A program made the position numbers and the translations under genes. Below the pieces are notes generated by a model. That model was not told the origin of the DNA and did not search any database. It was given only the letters and a program-made list of their open reading frames with translations. Below, one piece after another: positions 54,880 to 64,000 of a stretch of DNA of 64,000 nt (position 1 is its first letter; each line of letters opens with the position of its first letter). The stretch is from Pictodentalium vernedei (taxonomy: Eukaryota > Mollusca > Scaphopoda > Dentaliida > Dentaliidae), in assembly GCA_031216915.1 (NCBI GenBank), contig CM062292.1, positions 204,993,262 to 205,057,261 of the forward strand, in the 5' to 3' direction.

Positions 54880-55469
54880 CTATACTTATTTCAGTGTATA
54901 AAATGAAACAGGGAATCACTTATTACAATTTTGACGCAACGGATCTTTGTGACAAACTTATATTTAGTGAATGTAAGTTTAATTTCGGACTAATAGTGAG
55001 TTTAAGAAGTGGTGGTCTTTGTTCAACAGCAAGGCTTACATAAAAGGCATTACTATGTCGAAGTTTCGATCAGTGAGAGAATTAATTATTTACTTTATCG
55101 TTTAGTGTTTAAATATCTGGATTTCAGGGGTGACGCCAAGACGACCGACTAAAGAGAGGTATAGACCTGATTTGTCACGACTGAGATGGCCCAAGTCCCG
55201 ACTGATCACATTTTCCATCTACATCATCACGGCTTGACTTCTTCGAAGGCATGCTTTGATGATGTAGTTGGAATATTAGTGAGTTGGAATTATAGCTCAA
55301 CACCGAGAGTTCTTGGAATTTCATTGTGTGTGCGTGTAAATACATGTAGTAGTCGTTACGTATAGACTTTTCAACCTCTTATTTGCTCAACCTGTACAGT
55401 ACTCCAAATTAATCATGCTGGAGTCCCTGTAACCAAACTTTAGTACCACAGACCTCCATTTCTATGACC

Positions 55470-55860
55470 GGCCTTGTGTGCGGCGTAAGTCCAGTTACCA
55501 AATCCTGGTTACTGCACTGGACTTTAAACTGAAAGCTTCAAGGTTCAATCTCCATCAGGTGTAACTGCGTTGTGTCCTTTGGCAAGGCACTGAGGCAACT
55601 GCGTTGTGTCATTTGGCAAGACACTTCATCCCAAGTCCCCACATGGTGGCATGATGGGACTGTGTACTATGGGTGTACTGCCTGTCGATGGTGCACTTGT
55701 TTTCAACCAATGCAAATCCTGCCTGTGTGGAGTTTGTACGCTGGGGAGTCTGACAGTTACTAGCCGCAGATTGTCTCCGGATTCTCTGGTTTCCTCAACC
55801 CGTAAAACTGTCCGAGACGAGGTGACCCTGGTTGTTGAAAGTGTAGTTAAACTCTAATAA
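55470..55860 (+). mobile_element. tRNA-headed SINE, copy S6, with internal duplication
   Basis: The head GTGTGCGGCGTAAGTCCAG is diverged. The B box region is GGTTCAATCTCC. The segment AACTGCGTTGTGTCCTTTGG is present twice about 40 bp apart (55562 and 55602), a local tandem duplication. The body and tail (GAGGTGACCCTGGTTGTTGA) reach 55860. Confidence 0.82.
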
Positions 55861-55926
55861 AACAAATATCAAATGCCGTCTCGTAAGAAGATACATGGTT
55901 AATAGCAAGAGCAAATCATATCTTAA

Positions 55927-56160
55927 CCCTTTACCTAACACGAAAAGCAGACGACACTTACAAACACAATTCTTGAATAACTATTTTTTTCATTTTTTGT
56001 CTCAAAAACATAGGTTATGACCCCTCATTGGGACGAGGTCTTTCCAAAGAGGGGTCATAACCTCTGTTTTTGAGACAAAAAATGAAAAACACAATGAAAA
56101 ATAATTGACGACTTTTGCGAATAGCGCTGCCCGGTTTTTACCGTTACGTTGGGTAAAGGG
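55927..56160 (+). mobile_element. Family A TTAA hairpin MITE, copy 9
   Basis: Flanked by TTAA (55923-55926, 56161-56164). CCCTTTACCTAACACGAAAAG is at the left and GTTGGGTAAAGGG at the right. The centre of the palindrome is shortened and asymmetric (GGGACGAGGTCTTTCC). Confidence 0.94.
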
Positions 56161-56586
56161 TTAACTCCACTCCAGACGGAAATGTACGGACAGGAAAAAT
56201 TATTTGGAGAGTGTGTCACACCTCCTTCACTCCTTACCCGAGTTACGCCCCTGATTGTGCTGTAATTGAACTTCAAGGCCGTGTCTCAAAAGCCAATTAT
56301 TTTATTTTATTCTGTACCATATTCACAACTTTTCAGATCGAAGAACTAGTAAAAATTGTGTATAAGGTACATAATAACTCATGATCACTGAAGTTCTGAA
56401 TAAGTACTTTTTACAGGTATCGTACGCGCCAAAGAGACCTCTCCCCGTGAGATGTCACCATTTTAACATCACATTTTGTGCATGTCGATTTGAATGAGTT
56501 AAAATGACATCAGGAGTTTTCAACATTAGTGTGTCAGTATGAATACTGTCAGAAAACCACAGGGTAGACCATAGCACATAGTACAA

Positions 56587-56825
56587 CCCTTTACCTAACG
56601 AATTTGCCGCATCCCCGTCCGCGTAATTTACAAATTAAGCAGATGAAAAAAAAATATTTAAAAGAAAAATTCAACAAAAGCATATTACGTGACCCCTCGT
56701 TGGAACGAGCTCGTTCCAATGAGGGGTGACATGATATGTTATTTTTTAGAAATGTTTCGAAAAATTAAAAAAAAAAACAATAATTAAAATAATAAATTTT
56801 GATATCCTTTGCGTTGGGTAAAGGG
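56587..56825 (-). mobile_element. Family B TTAA hairpin MITE, copy 11
   Basis: CCCTTTACCTAACGAATTTG at the left and GCGTTGGGTAAAGGG at the right before TTAA. The short centre is GGAACGAGCTCGTTCC. The inner arms have diverged (CATATTACGTGACCCC against GGGGTGACATGATATG). Confidence 0.92.
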
Positions 56826-57139
56826 TTAAATTTCACCTCTTGTCTCAGACTCATAATCGAAACCAGGAAGTTGGGATATTGCACCGCATTGTCCCACGAA
56901 ATGTTACAAATCGTAGTAACATTATTCGGCATGGGTTGAGTATCAGCTGCCTCTCCAGATGAATAATTATTTACAGAATTGTGAATAATTATTTGGAAGT
57001 AGCACATTGTAATAATATCATTGTTGTGTGTCCTTCAAGATATCGATGGTCGTCGCTCTCCCGTTATTTGAACCTGAAAAAACAATGTAAAGAATTAACA
57101 TCTTGAACACTGAGCTCTAGAATTGTTTCGTTCTAAAGA

Positions 57140-57700
57140 ATATAATTTTATAACAAAATGGGCGAATATATTCTGAAGGGGGATTTCATCATGGGAAGAG
57201 TGCTCGCGGATTGCAATGAAAACTGAAGAGCTGAAATTAGGGTCAAAATCTCGCTGAACTGGCTATGCAAAAGAGGAGTACCGGGATAAATCTTTTGGGG
57301 TTCATTGTTGTCCAAAGTGGGATCAAAGTCACTGGAGATCAGGGGGAAATCGGAAAGATGAGAAAAGAGGGTGCCAAATGTGCAGCTTAGTAGCAACGGA
57401 GATCCTAGAACATATCATTTTAGAATACCCCAGATACCCTTTCTAGTGGAATAAGACTCCTTGAGAAAGTAATGGAAGAATGGGATGAAAACATGAGAGA
57501 TATATGAATGAGGGGTGACACGGGGGAAAGGATCAATATTATAGTTGGGGAGATTGAGAAAGCGCCAGTGGGGCAAATTATAAAACAGTTTGAGTTTAGA
57601 GATTATGGGGAGAAGGGGGGGGGGGGTGCGGGGCTGATGTAGACCTCCTCGTTAGAGGACCTCGGCAAATCAGAGAAATGACCAATTATTATTATTTTTA
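57140..57700 (+). pseudogene. 3' fragment of the non-LTR family seen at 13040-14884
   Basis: A plus-strand frame contains CQMCSLVATEILEHIILEYP, the cysteine/histidine motif after the reverse transcriptase. The same text in diverged form lies on the minus strand at 13040-13540. It ends with a G run (57616-57625) and TTATTATTATT near 57686-57697, probably the element's 3' end. Multiple frame breaks. Confidence 0.6.
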
Positions 57701-57857
57701 TTCAAAGGGAGGTTCAGTTATAAATTAATCCTACAGCCCTATAGGGCTGTGGGATTAAATTATTGCTAATCCTTCTTACCGATTTGTTGTTTATTATGTC
57801 ACCTTGTCGTCGATTGCCACTACTTTCATTACGTAAAGATTTATGCGTGACAATTAA

Positions 57858-58245
57858 CTGTTTAAGTTCTAAATTATTTTTAATCATCAAAATTTATCCA
57901 CTAGTCGTTGCCTTGCTACAATTTATGGGAGAATGCCTACTCTCCACACAAGCAGGGTTAGCATTGGTTGAAGACAAGTGCATCGTCGATGTGCAGCACG
58001 CCTTAGTACACAACGCCTCCGTGCCACCACGTGGACAATGGGGGTGAAGTGTCTTGCCCAAAGGCACATCGCGATTGCCGCAGGTGGGAAACGAACCGAG
58101 GACCTCTCGGCTTGCAGCCTGCACCTCTACCTACTGAGCCACCGCGCCCACAATCAAAAGTATAGATGCAGATAATGAAGCCTTTCAGTCGTGGTACCTG
58201 CACTTCGGAATGAAGCCCAGATATGGTCTTCCAGCACTCTACCAG
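57858..58245. mobile_element. Element D copy 2, split by SINE S7
   Basis: TTAA at 57854-57857, left end CTGTTTAAGTTCTAAATTAT and right end CCAGCACTCTACCAG. It shares ACAATTTATGGGAGAATGCC with copy 1. The SINE occupies about 57941-58151 at the position of the copy 1 hairpin. Confidence 0.75.
57941..58151 (-). mobile_element. tRNA-headed SINE, copy S7, 3'-truncated
   Basis: Minus-strand head GGGCGCGGTGGCTCAGTAGG and GTAGAGGTGCAGGCTGCAAG is the best preserved A-box region in the window. B box GGTTCGTTTCCC. The body ends at CTTGTGTGGAG without the tail. The nearest head relative is S3. Confidence 0.9.
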
Positions 58246-58596
58246 CTAAAGGGAGTCAAAATTAACGTTTTGAAATAGACTGAAGATCTTGCTTTGTAGT
58301 GCCATTTCTAAAGCCAAATGCATCGCATCTTGCCACGTAAGAAAGAGAGATTTGGGGTAATCAAGAAAATGTAAGGCAGGCAGCACCCTTGACTGTTATG
58401 GGGGTGAGGATTGCCATAGACAGGGATGAGGGGCGAAGTTCGGCGTTTCATTTGTGAATAATGAACTTGACACTGCCCAAAAGAAAGTCGACGAAGGCAC
58501 CATGATTTGTAGAGACAAGGGCAGCAACTCTGTTTTGAGCTTTCAAACGACCCCATAAACGAGGAAAAGCTGGCACATATGACAATCCATAAAATC

Positions 58597-58764
58597 CACT
58601 GTGTGGAACTCACTCCCAAAACATATAAAAACTATCAGCACCTTAAATTCATTCAAGAAAAGCATGAAAACATATTTCTTCCAACAGGCATTCCATTAGT
58701 TTTTGTAAAGCCAAAGAGCACTTTTGTGGATTTTAGGCTTATAAATTATTATTATTATTATTTA
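58597..58764 (+). pseudogene. 3' end of the CR1/L2-type retrotransposon (fragment)
   Basis: Close to identical with 44665-44830: the C-terminal coding text and 3' UTR (GTAAAGCCAAAGAGCACTTT) ending in (TTA)n at 58748-58764. It is a severely 5'-truncated copy, the usual product of this class. Confidence 0.93.
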
Positions 58765-58932
58765 TGAAATGTTTTTGATTTTACTTTATTGAAACTCTTT
58801 ATGCTCAGCATTCTATACTCTAAACACGCAACATTTTACATCTGGTAACCAACATATAAAGTATGTGTTTGGTAATTCTGTTTGTACATTCAGACTATTC
58901 CTTCACAATTCTATCAAAGAAACTATTCCCTA

Positions 58933-58933
<1 letters not shown>

Positions 58934-58965
<32 letters not shown>
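58934..58965. repeat. (TAA)n microsatellite
   Basis: About ten AAT/TAA units. It may be the tail of a lost retroposed element; no body is visible. Confidence 0.9.
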
Positions 58966-58966
<1 letters not shown>

Positions 58967-59284
58967 CCAACGGAGCGATCCAAATCGAAGAGGCCGAACG
59001 ACAGGCTTGACATTCCAGTTGAAGGTACTTTGTCATGTGTTAAAAACAGATGAAATATTTAACTGGTAGAATGTTTTATCATTTGACTCGTCCGTTTTGT
59101 TCACTTTAAAACAGTTGATATTTTGTTTTCATATTAATCAGTGATAAATAAAGCCTTCCGTCAATTTCATTGGTCAGTTTCAAAACTAGACAATTTGATT
59201 GGCTTAACAAAATACAACTGGGCCACATTTTCATAATTTGCATAATTTGAGTTGGGAGCTTTCATTGGTCAATTTCAAAACTGG

Positions 59285-59453
59285 ACAACTTTTTGCTTCC
59301 AAAACATAGGTTATGATCCCTCATTGGAACTAGCCTGTTGCGCTCGTTCCAGTGAGGGGTCATAACCTATGTTTTGGAAGCAAAAAATGAAAATTTTTAG
59401 TTATACGAGGATGTTTTTCCAAGTGCCGTCTGCATCTCAAGTTAGGTGATGGG
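59285..59453 (-). mobile_element. Family A MITE copy 10, left part diverged
   Basis: An intact palindrome GGTTATGATCCCTCATTGG with its complement, and right end GTTAGGTGATGGG before TTAA (59454-59457). The left end cannot be fixed because the flank resembles duplicated TTTCATTGGTCAATTTCAAAA text (59161-59190 and 59260-59290). Confidence 0.8.
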
Positions 59454-59520
59454 TTAAAAAGTCATACTAAGTGGCTAATTTGTGCGTGTGTGTGTCATAT
59501 GATAAATAGAACATGAAATG

Positions 59521-59643
59521 AGTGTTTTTCTCATATAATATTTATGAAACTCGTCCCCGAATTTTCCGTTTGGGCTCGACAGAGGCTCGCCCAAACGGAA
59601 AATTCTTAGACTCATTTCATAAATATTATATGAGAAAAACACT
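59521..59643. repeat. Hairpin P6, arms of about 58 bp
   Basis: AGTGTTTTTCTCATATAATA at the left returns as its complement at the right end. The inner arms include AATTTTCCGTTTGGGC. The centre is TCGACAGAGGC. Confidence 0.88.
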
Positions 59644-59706
59644 CATTCCAAATTCTCTATATATCTTTCTTAACAACAGATTTATTTCTTTCCATTATAT
59701 ATTGCT

Positions 59707-59760
59707 CTGTTACATTTGATTGGATAGTGTCAATAGGTACTATCCAATCAAATGTAACAG
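59707..59760. repeat. Hairpin P7, arms of about 22 bp
   Basis: CTGTTACATTTGATTGGATA and its exact complement with a 10-bp loop. It lies between hairpin P6 and an element D end, so the three may be parts of one larger element. Confidence 0.85.
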
Positions 59761-59819
59761 ATCAATGTATCATTAACAAAATTTGCTTCTTACCAGAGAC
59801 AAAAGGAAACTTATTCCGA

Positions 59820-59893
59820 CAGAGTTCAGATGTTACAGTCACAATCTGCAGTATTTCATAAAGTCCATATATGGGCTTCCAACACTCTACCAG
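59820..59893. mobile_element. Element D fragment (right end)
   Basis: AGTCCATATATGGGCTTCCA and ACACTCTACCAG before TTAA (59894-59897) match the right end of element D copies 1 and 2. Confidence 0.75.
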
Positions 59894-59899
59894 TTAAAA

Positions 59900-62195
59900 G
59901 AGATAACAAACTACATGACAAATGTTTTGCCTTCTTTTCATAGTACGAAGTAAGTTAGAAAAAATAGAAAAAAATTAATAGTAAATAGAATTTATCCATT
60001 AGCTAACTCAAAGTTCTGGTGTACAGCAGGAATTTTGAGGAAAATATATTGAAATACTACCAACAAAAGTCTTGAACAGTTGAAGGGTAGGTCTATAGTG
60101 TATTTATAGGGACAGGATTATCCCCTGAGGAAAGTCTCGCTGCAAAGCTAACACTAGGCGGCACGAGTATAGCATGCGTTGGGCAAGGTTGGAGAACGTT
60201 TTCCCCTGTACCAAAAGAGAGTTTTATTAAATTGTTTTCAAAGAGATACCAGTCTTACACTTCACAGTATATATAATGAGATGGCATTTTTTTGCCATGA
60301 ATCTGGTCTTTAAACGCTAAGATTTGTATTAATAACACTATGAGCTGATAATACTAGCCTCTGAGATAATACTAGCTTTCACAGCTCTCCACAATGCATA
60401 TGCGATAGTACTAACAAGTTACAAGATCGTTATCCCATAAATGGACGTTCATTCGAACAATAAGTCTTGGATAATTTTTGGCTTTATTCACCTCGTTGCA
60501 GCTGCTAGTAGGGTGATAATAAATTTTCCCCGTAGGTTTCACACGGAAAGAATTTATTCCTGTAGTACAGACGGACTTGTTGACCTCTGATCTCTACCGC
60601 ATTCGTGTTGTCATGACCTGCTTTACGTTTGAGGGAGACATAATGAACTGACGTTTATCAAACGGTGACCGTCGCTGAAATGTTTAGTTTTAAAATATAT
60701 GTCACATTTCAACTCTGTCTAACAATAAAACGAACAACAATTAATAAAATTAACAAAGTAAACACAAAGTAAATCAATCGAAACCAAGCTTTGAAAAGCA
60801 TACAAGTTCGATTGTGAAAGGCAGGGGCATGATGAGTGATGTTTCTTTTTCCAACTTAGGAAAGTGTAAATAAACAAATGCACGTGTCGTCTGCTTTGTT
60901 TATAAAACTCAAGTCGAATCGACGACGAAAAAAACAACAATAATAAACAACGAAAATAAGAAAGATAAACATTGTTCATTTAAAAAAGTATTTTTGCAAT
61001 TTTAGCTCAAATTTGTAGATGAATTATTTTTAGACAGAGGCTGGTCGGTATCGTTCTTAATCCAACTCGTAGAATAATTTTTTTACTTGAAAACTCTATA
61101 CGTTTATTCTATATTTATCATGTTGAACAACCTGCAGCGTTCGTGGGCTTCAAACTGAGAGCTGAGTAGTTTTTTCTTTCTTTCCTAAAGGCAGTTTTTA
61201 AAATTTGTGGGTGGCTAATCCACCGACTCTAGTACATTCATTCTGTGAAGTTTACTTGGATTTGAATTCGCTATCTCAAAATGAACTTAAGTTCTGAACT
61301 TTCTTTAGCGTTTTGTTATTTGTTATGTCCGTCGGCGAATAATTAGCACGTTTCCACAAAATACAGTAGCTTCTGACGACTCAATTTCGTTATTTGTTGC
61401 TCCATTACTTCACATCGCCCACGTGCAGTAAGCTAATATCACCAGTATGTTCTGATGCGTCTAAATGCATCATACACTTTTAGATTGGGCTCAGAAAATT
61501 ACATTTTTGCTCGAATCGAATCTCGAATAGAATTAGGCCGAATGTTCGAAACCGAACGAATCTCGAAGGAAATCTACTTTCCAGTTGTTACGATGCTAAG
61601 TCAGTATTACTACTAGCGCTGTCTCTCTCCCATGTGAACAGTGAACACGGTATCAATAAGCGTAGTGGAAAGACTATTTAGTACCATCGAACCGCAAGTA
61701 CAAGTAGGTGGACTCATCACTTGTTTCTAAAAGGCTGAATAATTTATTTATAGGGTAACCATTAATATCAAAAACGTATAACGGATGGGGGTCCTATCGA
61801 ATTGGCATTGGAATTACTCGAAGATTTCGCTTTGAATGTGTCACTATCAAACCAAATTTGGACAATTTCTGTTCGTAATATTCTGATTGTGACAACTCAC
61901 CGGCGCAGTTATCTTAGTAACTGAAAGAGAGTCAAACGAGAATTGTCAGGGTATCACCGAGGTGGACGAAGAGAAAACCGTGTATCACCACTTGAGCGTA
62001 ACGAGACACCATCTATAATGCTTTAGATGAATGTCTCTCGTTCCACGCAAGAGGTGGTATATGTGCAAAACAGATCTCCACGGTGGCTTCAAATGATACT
62101 TTTAGGAATTTTCCGACTAAATTTGTGTTTTATCTAGTCAGTCTGGGTACGATTAATTCCGAGCCCCAGAAAACTGCAAGATTACTTGCCATTTC
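59900..62195. other. Intergenic DNA, no supported gene
   Basis: Long AT-rich stretch with only short open frames and no repeat shared with the rest of the window that I could see. Candidate frames (for example 60719-60979 minus) are rich in F, L, S and C and look like random AT-rich translation. Introns of the gene at the right edge could lie here. Confidence 0.5.
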
Positions 62196-62199
62196 AGAA

Positions 62200-62775
62200 A
62201 GACAACCAAAAATACGCAGAATGACACCCGTGTGTGAATGGGTTAATCGATACGGCACGTGTGCCAGCGTGGAGGGAATAGAATGAGAGAAGGCCGTTCT
62301 CGAGTTTTATCTTTCCGCGATGGCACAGGTGCCATATCGATTAACCTATTCACAAACGCGTGTCGTTCTGTGTTTATTACACGCCTACACATCTATAAAA
62401 ACAATTATAAGAAGGACACTCAGCAATTCATTTGACAACTATCAACCAAAATAACACATTTTATCGTCAACCAAATTTACGAGGGGAACCGTGTTACTAT
62501 TTCGTCCCCTGAGTTCCAATGTGTTCTAAGTGCCTAATGGCACTTAGAACACATTGGAACTCAGGGGACGATTTCTAGCTATCGCTATCGACTCAAATTG
62601 TAATTGCGATGCACGATTTGTAGAAATTGGAAATTTCCCTTCCATATCAAAATAGTCTGTCAACGATTTCCGTTCTGCACTTGTGTGCCGAAAGGATATT
62701 CATTTTCCGTGTGGTTTAGTGTTGCTGTATACGGGGATTTCAAAGATCAGACGTGTAATAAATAAATGTACGAAA
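62200..62775 (+). mobile_element. Element C copy 2, three-hairpin element
   Basis: Hairpin 1 (about 62218-62372) uses GTGTGTGAATGGGTTAATCG and its complement. Hairpin 2 (about 62508-62570) has perfect arms TCGTCCCCTGAGTTCCAATG and GTTCTAAGTGCC. Hairpin 3 is partly lost (TTCCGTTCTGCACTTGTGTG). It is colinear with 27040-27605 on the other strand and ends near CGTGTAATAAATA. Confidence 0.82.
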
Positions 62776-63052
62776 TTAAAAATTCTCCAGGATTCGCAAC
62801 GTTTTAGAATTATCGAGACTCGAAACCAAATGGAATTTCGAACGTTCGCCGGGCCTACTTTTAGAAACATTCGGAATGTTGTGATTTCAGGGAGCACATG
62901 GACTACATCAGTTCTGTAATCTGCGTTTAAATTTCAACAAACTCTTTGCACGACCTTTCCGAGCTAACGAAATTCTGTCACGTGACACACTGTTAAAAAG
63001 AGCCCCCTAAGCCATTTCCGTGAGTGTGCCACACAGGAACATATCATTTTAA

Positions 63053-63280
63053 CACTTTCTCTAGCGTAACGGCCGCATCCTGTTTGCGCTATCAACAAAA
63101 GTTGTAATTGATTCTTTATTATTATTTTTTTCATATTTTGCCTACTTGACATATTTAATGTCCCTCAATGGTATGAGGGTATCATAAGATATATTTTGGA
63201 GACAAACAATGAGAAGTTTTAGCTATTAGAGAAAGTAGAGGTTTTTGCACTTATCGCACTTTAGTCGTGTTAGAAAAATA
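63053..63280 (-). mobile_element. Family A MITE copy 11, old and diverged
   Basis: TTAA (63049-63052), CACTTTCTCTAGCGTAACGG, TTTTGCCTACTTGACATA, and right part TTTTTGCACTTATCGCACTTTAGTCG ending before TTAA (63281-63284). The palindrome has largely decayed (CCCTCAATGGTATGAGGG remains). Confidence 0.7.
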
Positions 63281-63335
63281 TTAACTGGGGAACCTTTTCA
63301 AGATTATGTAGTCACCTCTTCAATCTTAGCACTAA

Positions 63336-63366
63336 CCCCCCCCCCCCACCCCACCCCCTCCCCCCC
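63336..63366. repeat. C-rich homopolymer cluster
   Basis: Interrupted C runs within about 30 bp, at the boundary between repeats and the putative exon region. Confidence 0.85.
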
Positions 63367-63456
63367 GGAAAGGTTTACAACGAAGCAGCGGGCTATACAC
63401 GACGAAGGCGGAGCCTAAAGAGAGTATACAAAAAATATAATAAGAAATATACTTAC

Positions 63457-63623
63457 GCCAAATACTTTATTTTCAAATGCTACAGTCAGTCCCGTAAGTT
63501 TGCTCTTTATGCAGTGGCGCCGCCACAGTAACATGCTCAGTGCTATCAGTAATACTAATGCAAGTGCTGCCACAATGCTAATCGCTATTATGATGATTTT
63601 ATGGGAATCAGCGTGGTTATCAA
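63457..63623 (-). CDS. Putative exon encoding transmembrane segment of a single-pass membrane protein
   Basis: On the minus strand the exon begins after TATTATTTTTCAG (acceptor, AG at 63625-63624) and ends at GGC before GTAAGTATA (donor GT at 63456-63455). It encodes DNHADSHKIIIIAISIVAAL, then ALVLLIALSMLLWRRHCIKS: a hydrophobic segment of about 22-24 residues followed by basic WRRHCIKSK. That is the stop-transfer layout of a type I receptor, with the N side outside. The reading continues KLTGLTVAFENKVFG in the cytoplasm. The entry phase is 1, common for extracellular-domain introns. The family is unknown. Confidence 0.6.
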
Positions 63624-63683
63624 CTGAAAAATAATACATAACATTTTTTAATCTTGCGTTCCCATAAACGGACTTTGACATAC

Positions 63684-63740
63684 ACATAACGTTTTTCTGC
63701 TCAGTCCCTGTTGATTTGAAGTCTACCATACAGTAAGCTC
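63684..63740 (-). CDS. Possible upstream extracellular exon of the same gene
   Basis: On the minus strand AAAATACAG (acceptor) precedes GAGCTTACTG, and the exon ends before GTATGTC (donor at 63683). It is 57 nt, phase 1 at both ends, compatible with the next exon after a 60-nt intron. The product is GAYCMVDFKSTGTEQKNVM. The Y-C and downstream G resemble the end of an immunoglobulin-type domain, but the usual G-x-Y-x-C spacing is not met, so the domain is uncertain. Alternatively both parts are one unspliced frame. Confidence 0.35.
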
Positions 63741-63895
63741 CTGTATTTTGCCCTTTTTGTAGAAGAATATGCTTAATTTAAATTAACACATTGGAGATTG
63801 GACAAGGGTTTTATGACATATTGATCAGAGCTTAGTCAGATCAGTCGAACAATATATAATTAGTTTCCTACACTAATAAAAGCAGAACAATCTTG

Positions 63896-63955
63896 CTATC
63901 AATATCTCAACCAGCTTGTCCGATAGGACAAGCCGGTTGAGATGTTGATACCAAG
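63896..63955. repeat. Hairpin P8 at the right edge
   Basis: CTTGCTATCAATATCTCAAC and CAGCTTGTCC pair with GGACAAGCCGGTTGAGATGT and TGATACCAAG around GATA. Arms are about 28-30 bp with few mismatches. Confidence 0.85.
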
Positions 63956-64000
63956 ATATGTATTTTAAAATCTAATTAGCAGACCAAAGAACATTCAGTC

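Noticed and set aside
58090..58151. Functional tRNA gene at the SINE S7 head
   Set aside because: A- and B-box motifs are present, but no acceptor stem can pair and the sequence continues directly into the SINE body.
58308..58619. Cysteine-rich open frame of 103 codons on the minus strand
   Set aside because: It starts in antisense to the CR1/L2-type 3' fragment, with no splice or domain support.

Overview
This window is eukaryotic, from an invertebrate animal, and almost all of it is mobile-element DNA. The evidence is the absence of long or operon-like coding sequence, the AT-rich background with many G/C homopolymer runs, short tRNA- and 5S-rRNA-headed SINEs, CR1/L2-type and other non-LTR retrotransposons, a Tc1-like transposon, hAT-like elements and a very dense set of hairpin MITEs. 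The repertoire suits a marine invertebrate (hemichordate, lancelet, mollusc or similar), but I cannot name the species. The only part that looks like a host gene is one or two exons of a single-pass membrane protein on the minus strand at the right edge (63457-63740).

Layout. 1-13 kb: dispersed MITEs and SINEs with several long hairpins and no supported gene. 13-21.2 kb: a decayed non-LTR retrotransposon on the minus strand (endonuclease at 20.6-21.2 kb, linker at 20.1-20.3 kb, reverse transcriptase and tail at 13-14.9 kb). It is split by a 5.2-kb insert (14897-20137) flanked by a 12-bp direct repeat. The insert starts with the 3' end of another non-LTR element on the plus strand and continues as a degenerate array with a period of about 545-585 bp. 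21.2-23.7 kb: an inverted pair of fragments of a Penelope-like retroelement with a third copy inside. 24.3-25.9 kb: a MITE split by a tRNA-SINE, then a hAT-like element inside a hairpin MITE. 27-31.1 kb: a three-hairpin element and an 840-bp diverged inverted duplication. 31.7-33.9 kb: a hAT-like element holding a TTAA MITE and a Tc1-like transposon. 35.3-38.1 kb: retroelement Gag-like remnants and a second hAT-like copy carrying the same TTAA MITE at the same internal site. 41.3-44.8 kb: a nearly complete CR1/L2-type retrotransposon with few lesions. 44.8-63 kb: more SINEs, MITEs and long palindromes.

The dominant theme is two related TTAA-target hairpin families (called A and B here). They share the end CCCTTTACCYAACG and each carries a central near-perfect palindrome. 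About 22 copies or fragments lie in 64 kb, often inside other repeats. An occupied/empty-site pair (15633-15876 against 18935-18938) shows insertion at TTAA directly. Nesting gives a relative chronology of transposition and lets most element ends be set to the base. No gene network can be described; the open reading frames are transposon proteins or chance frames crossing repeats.
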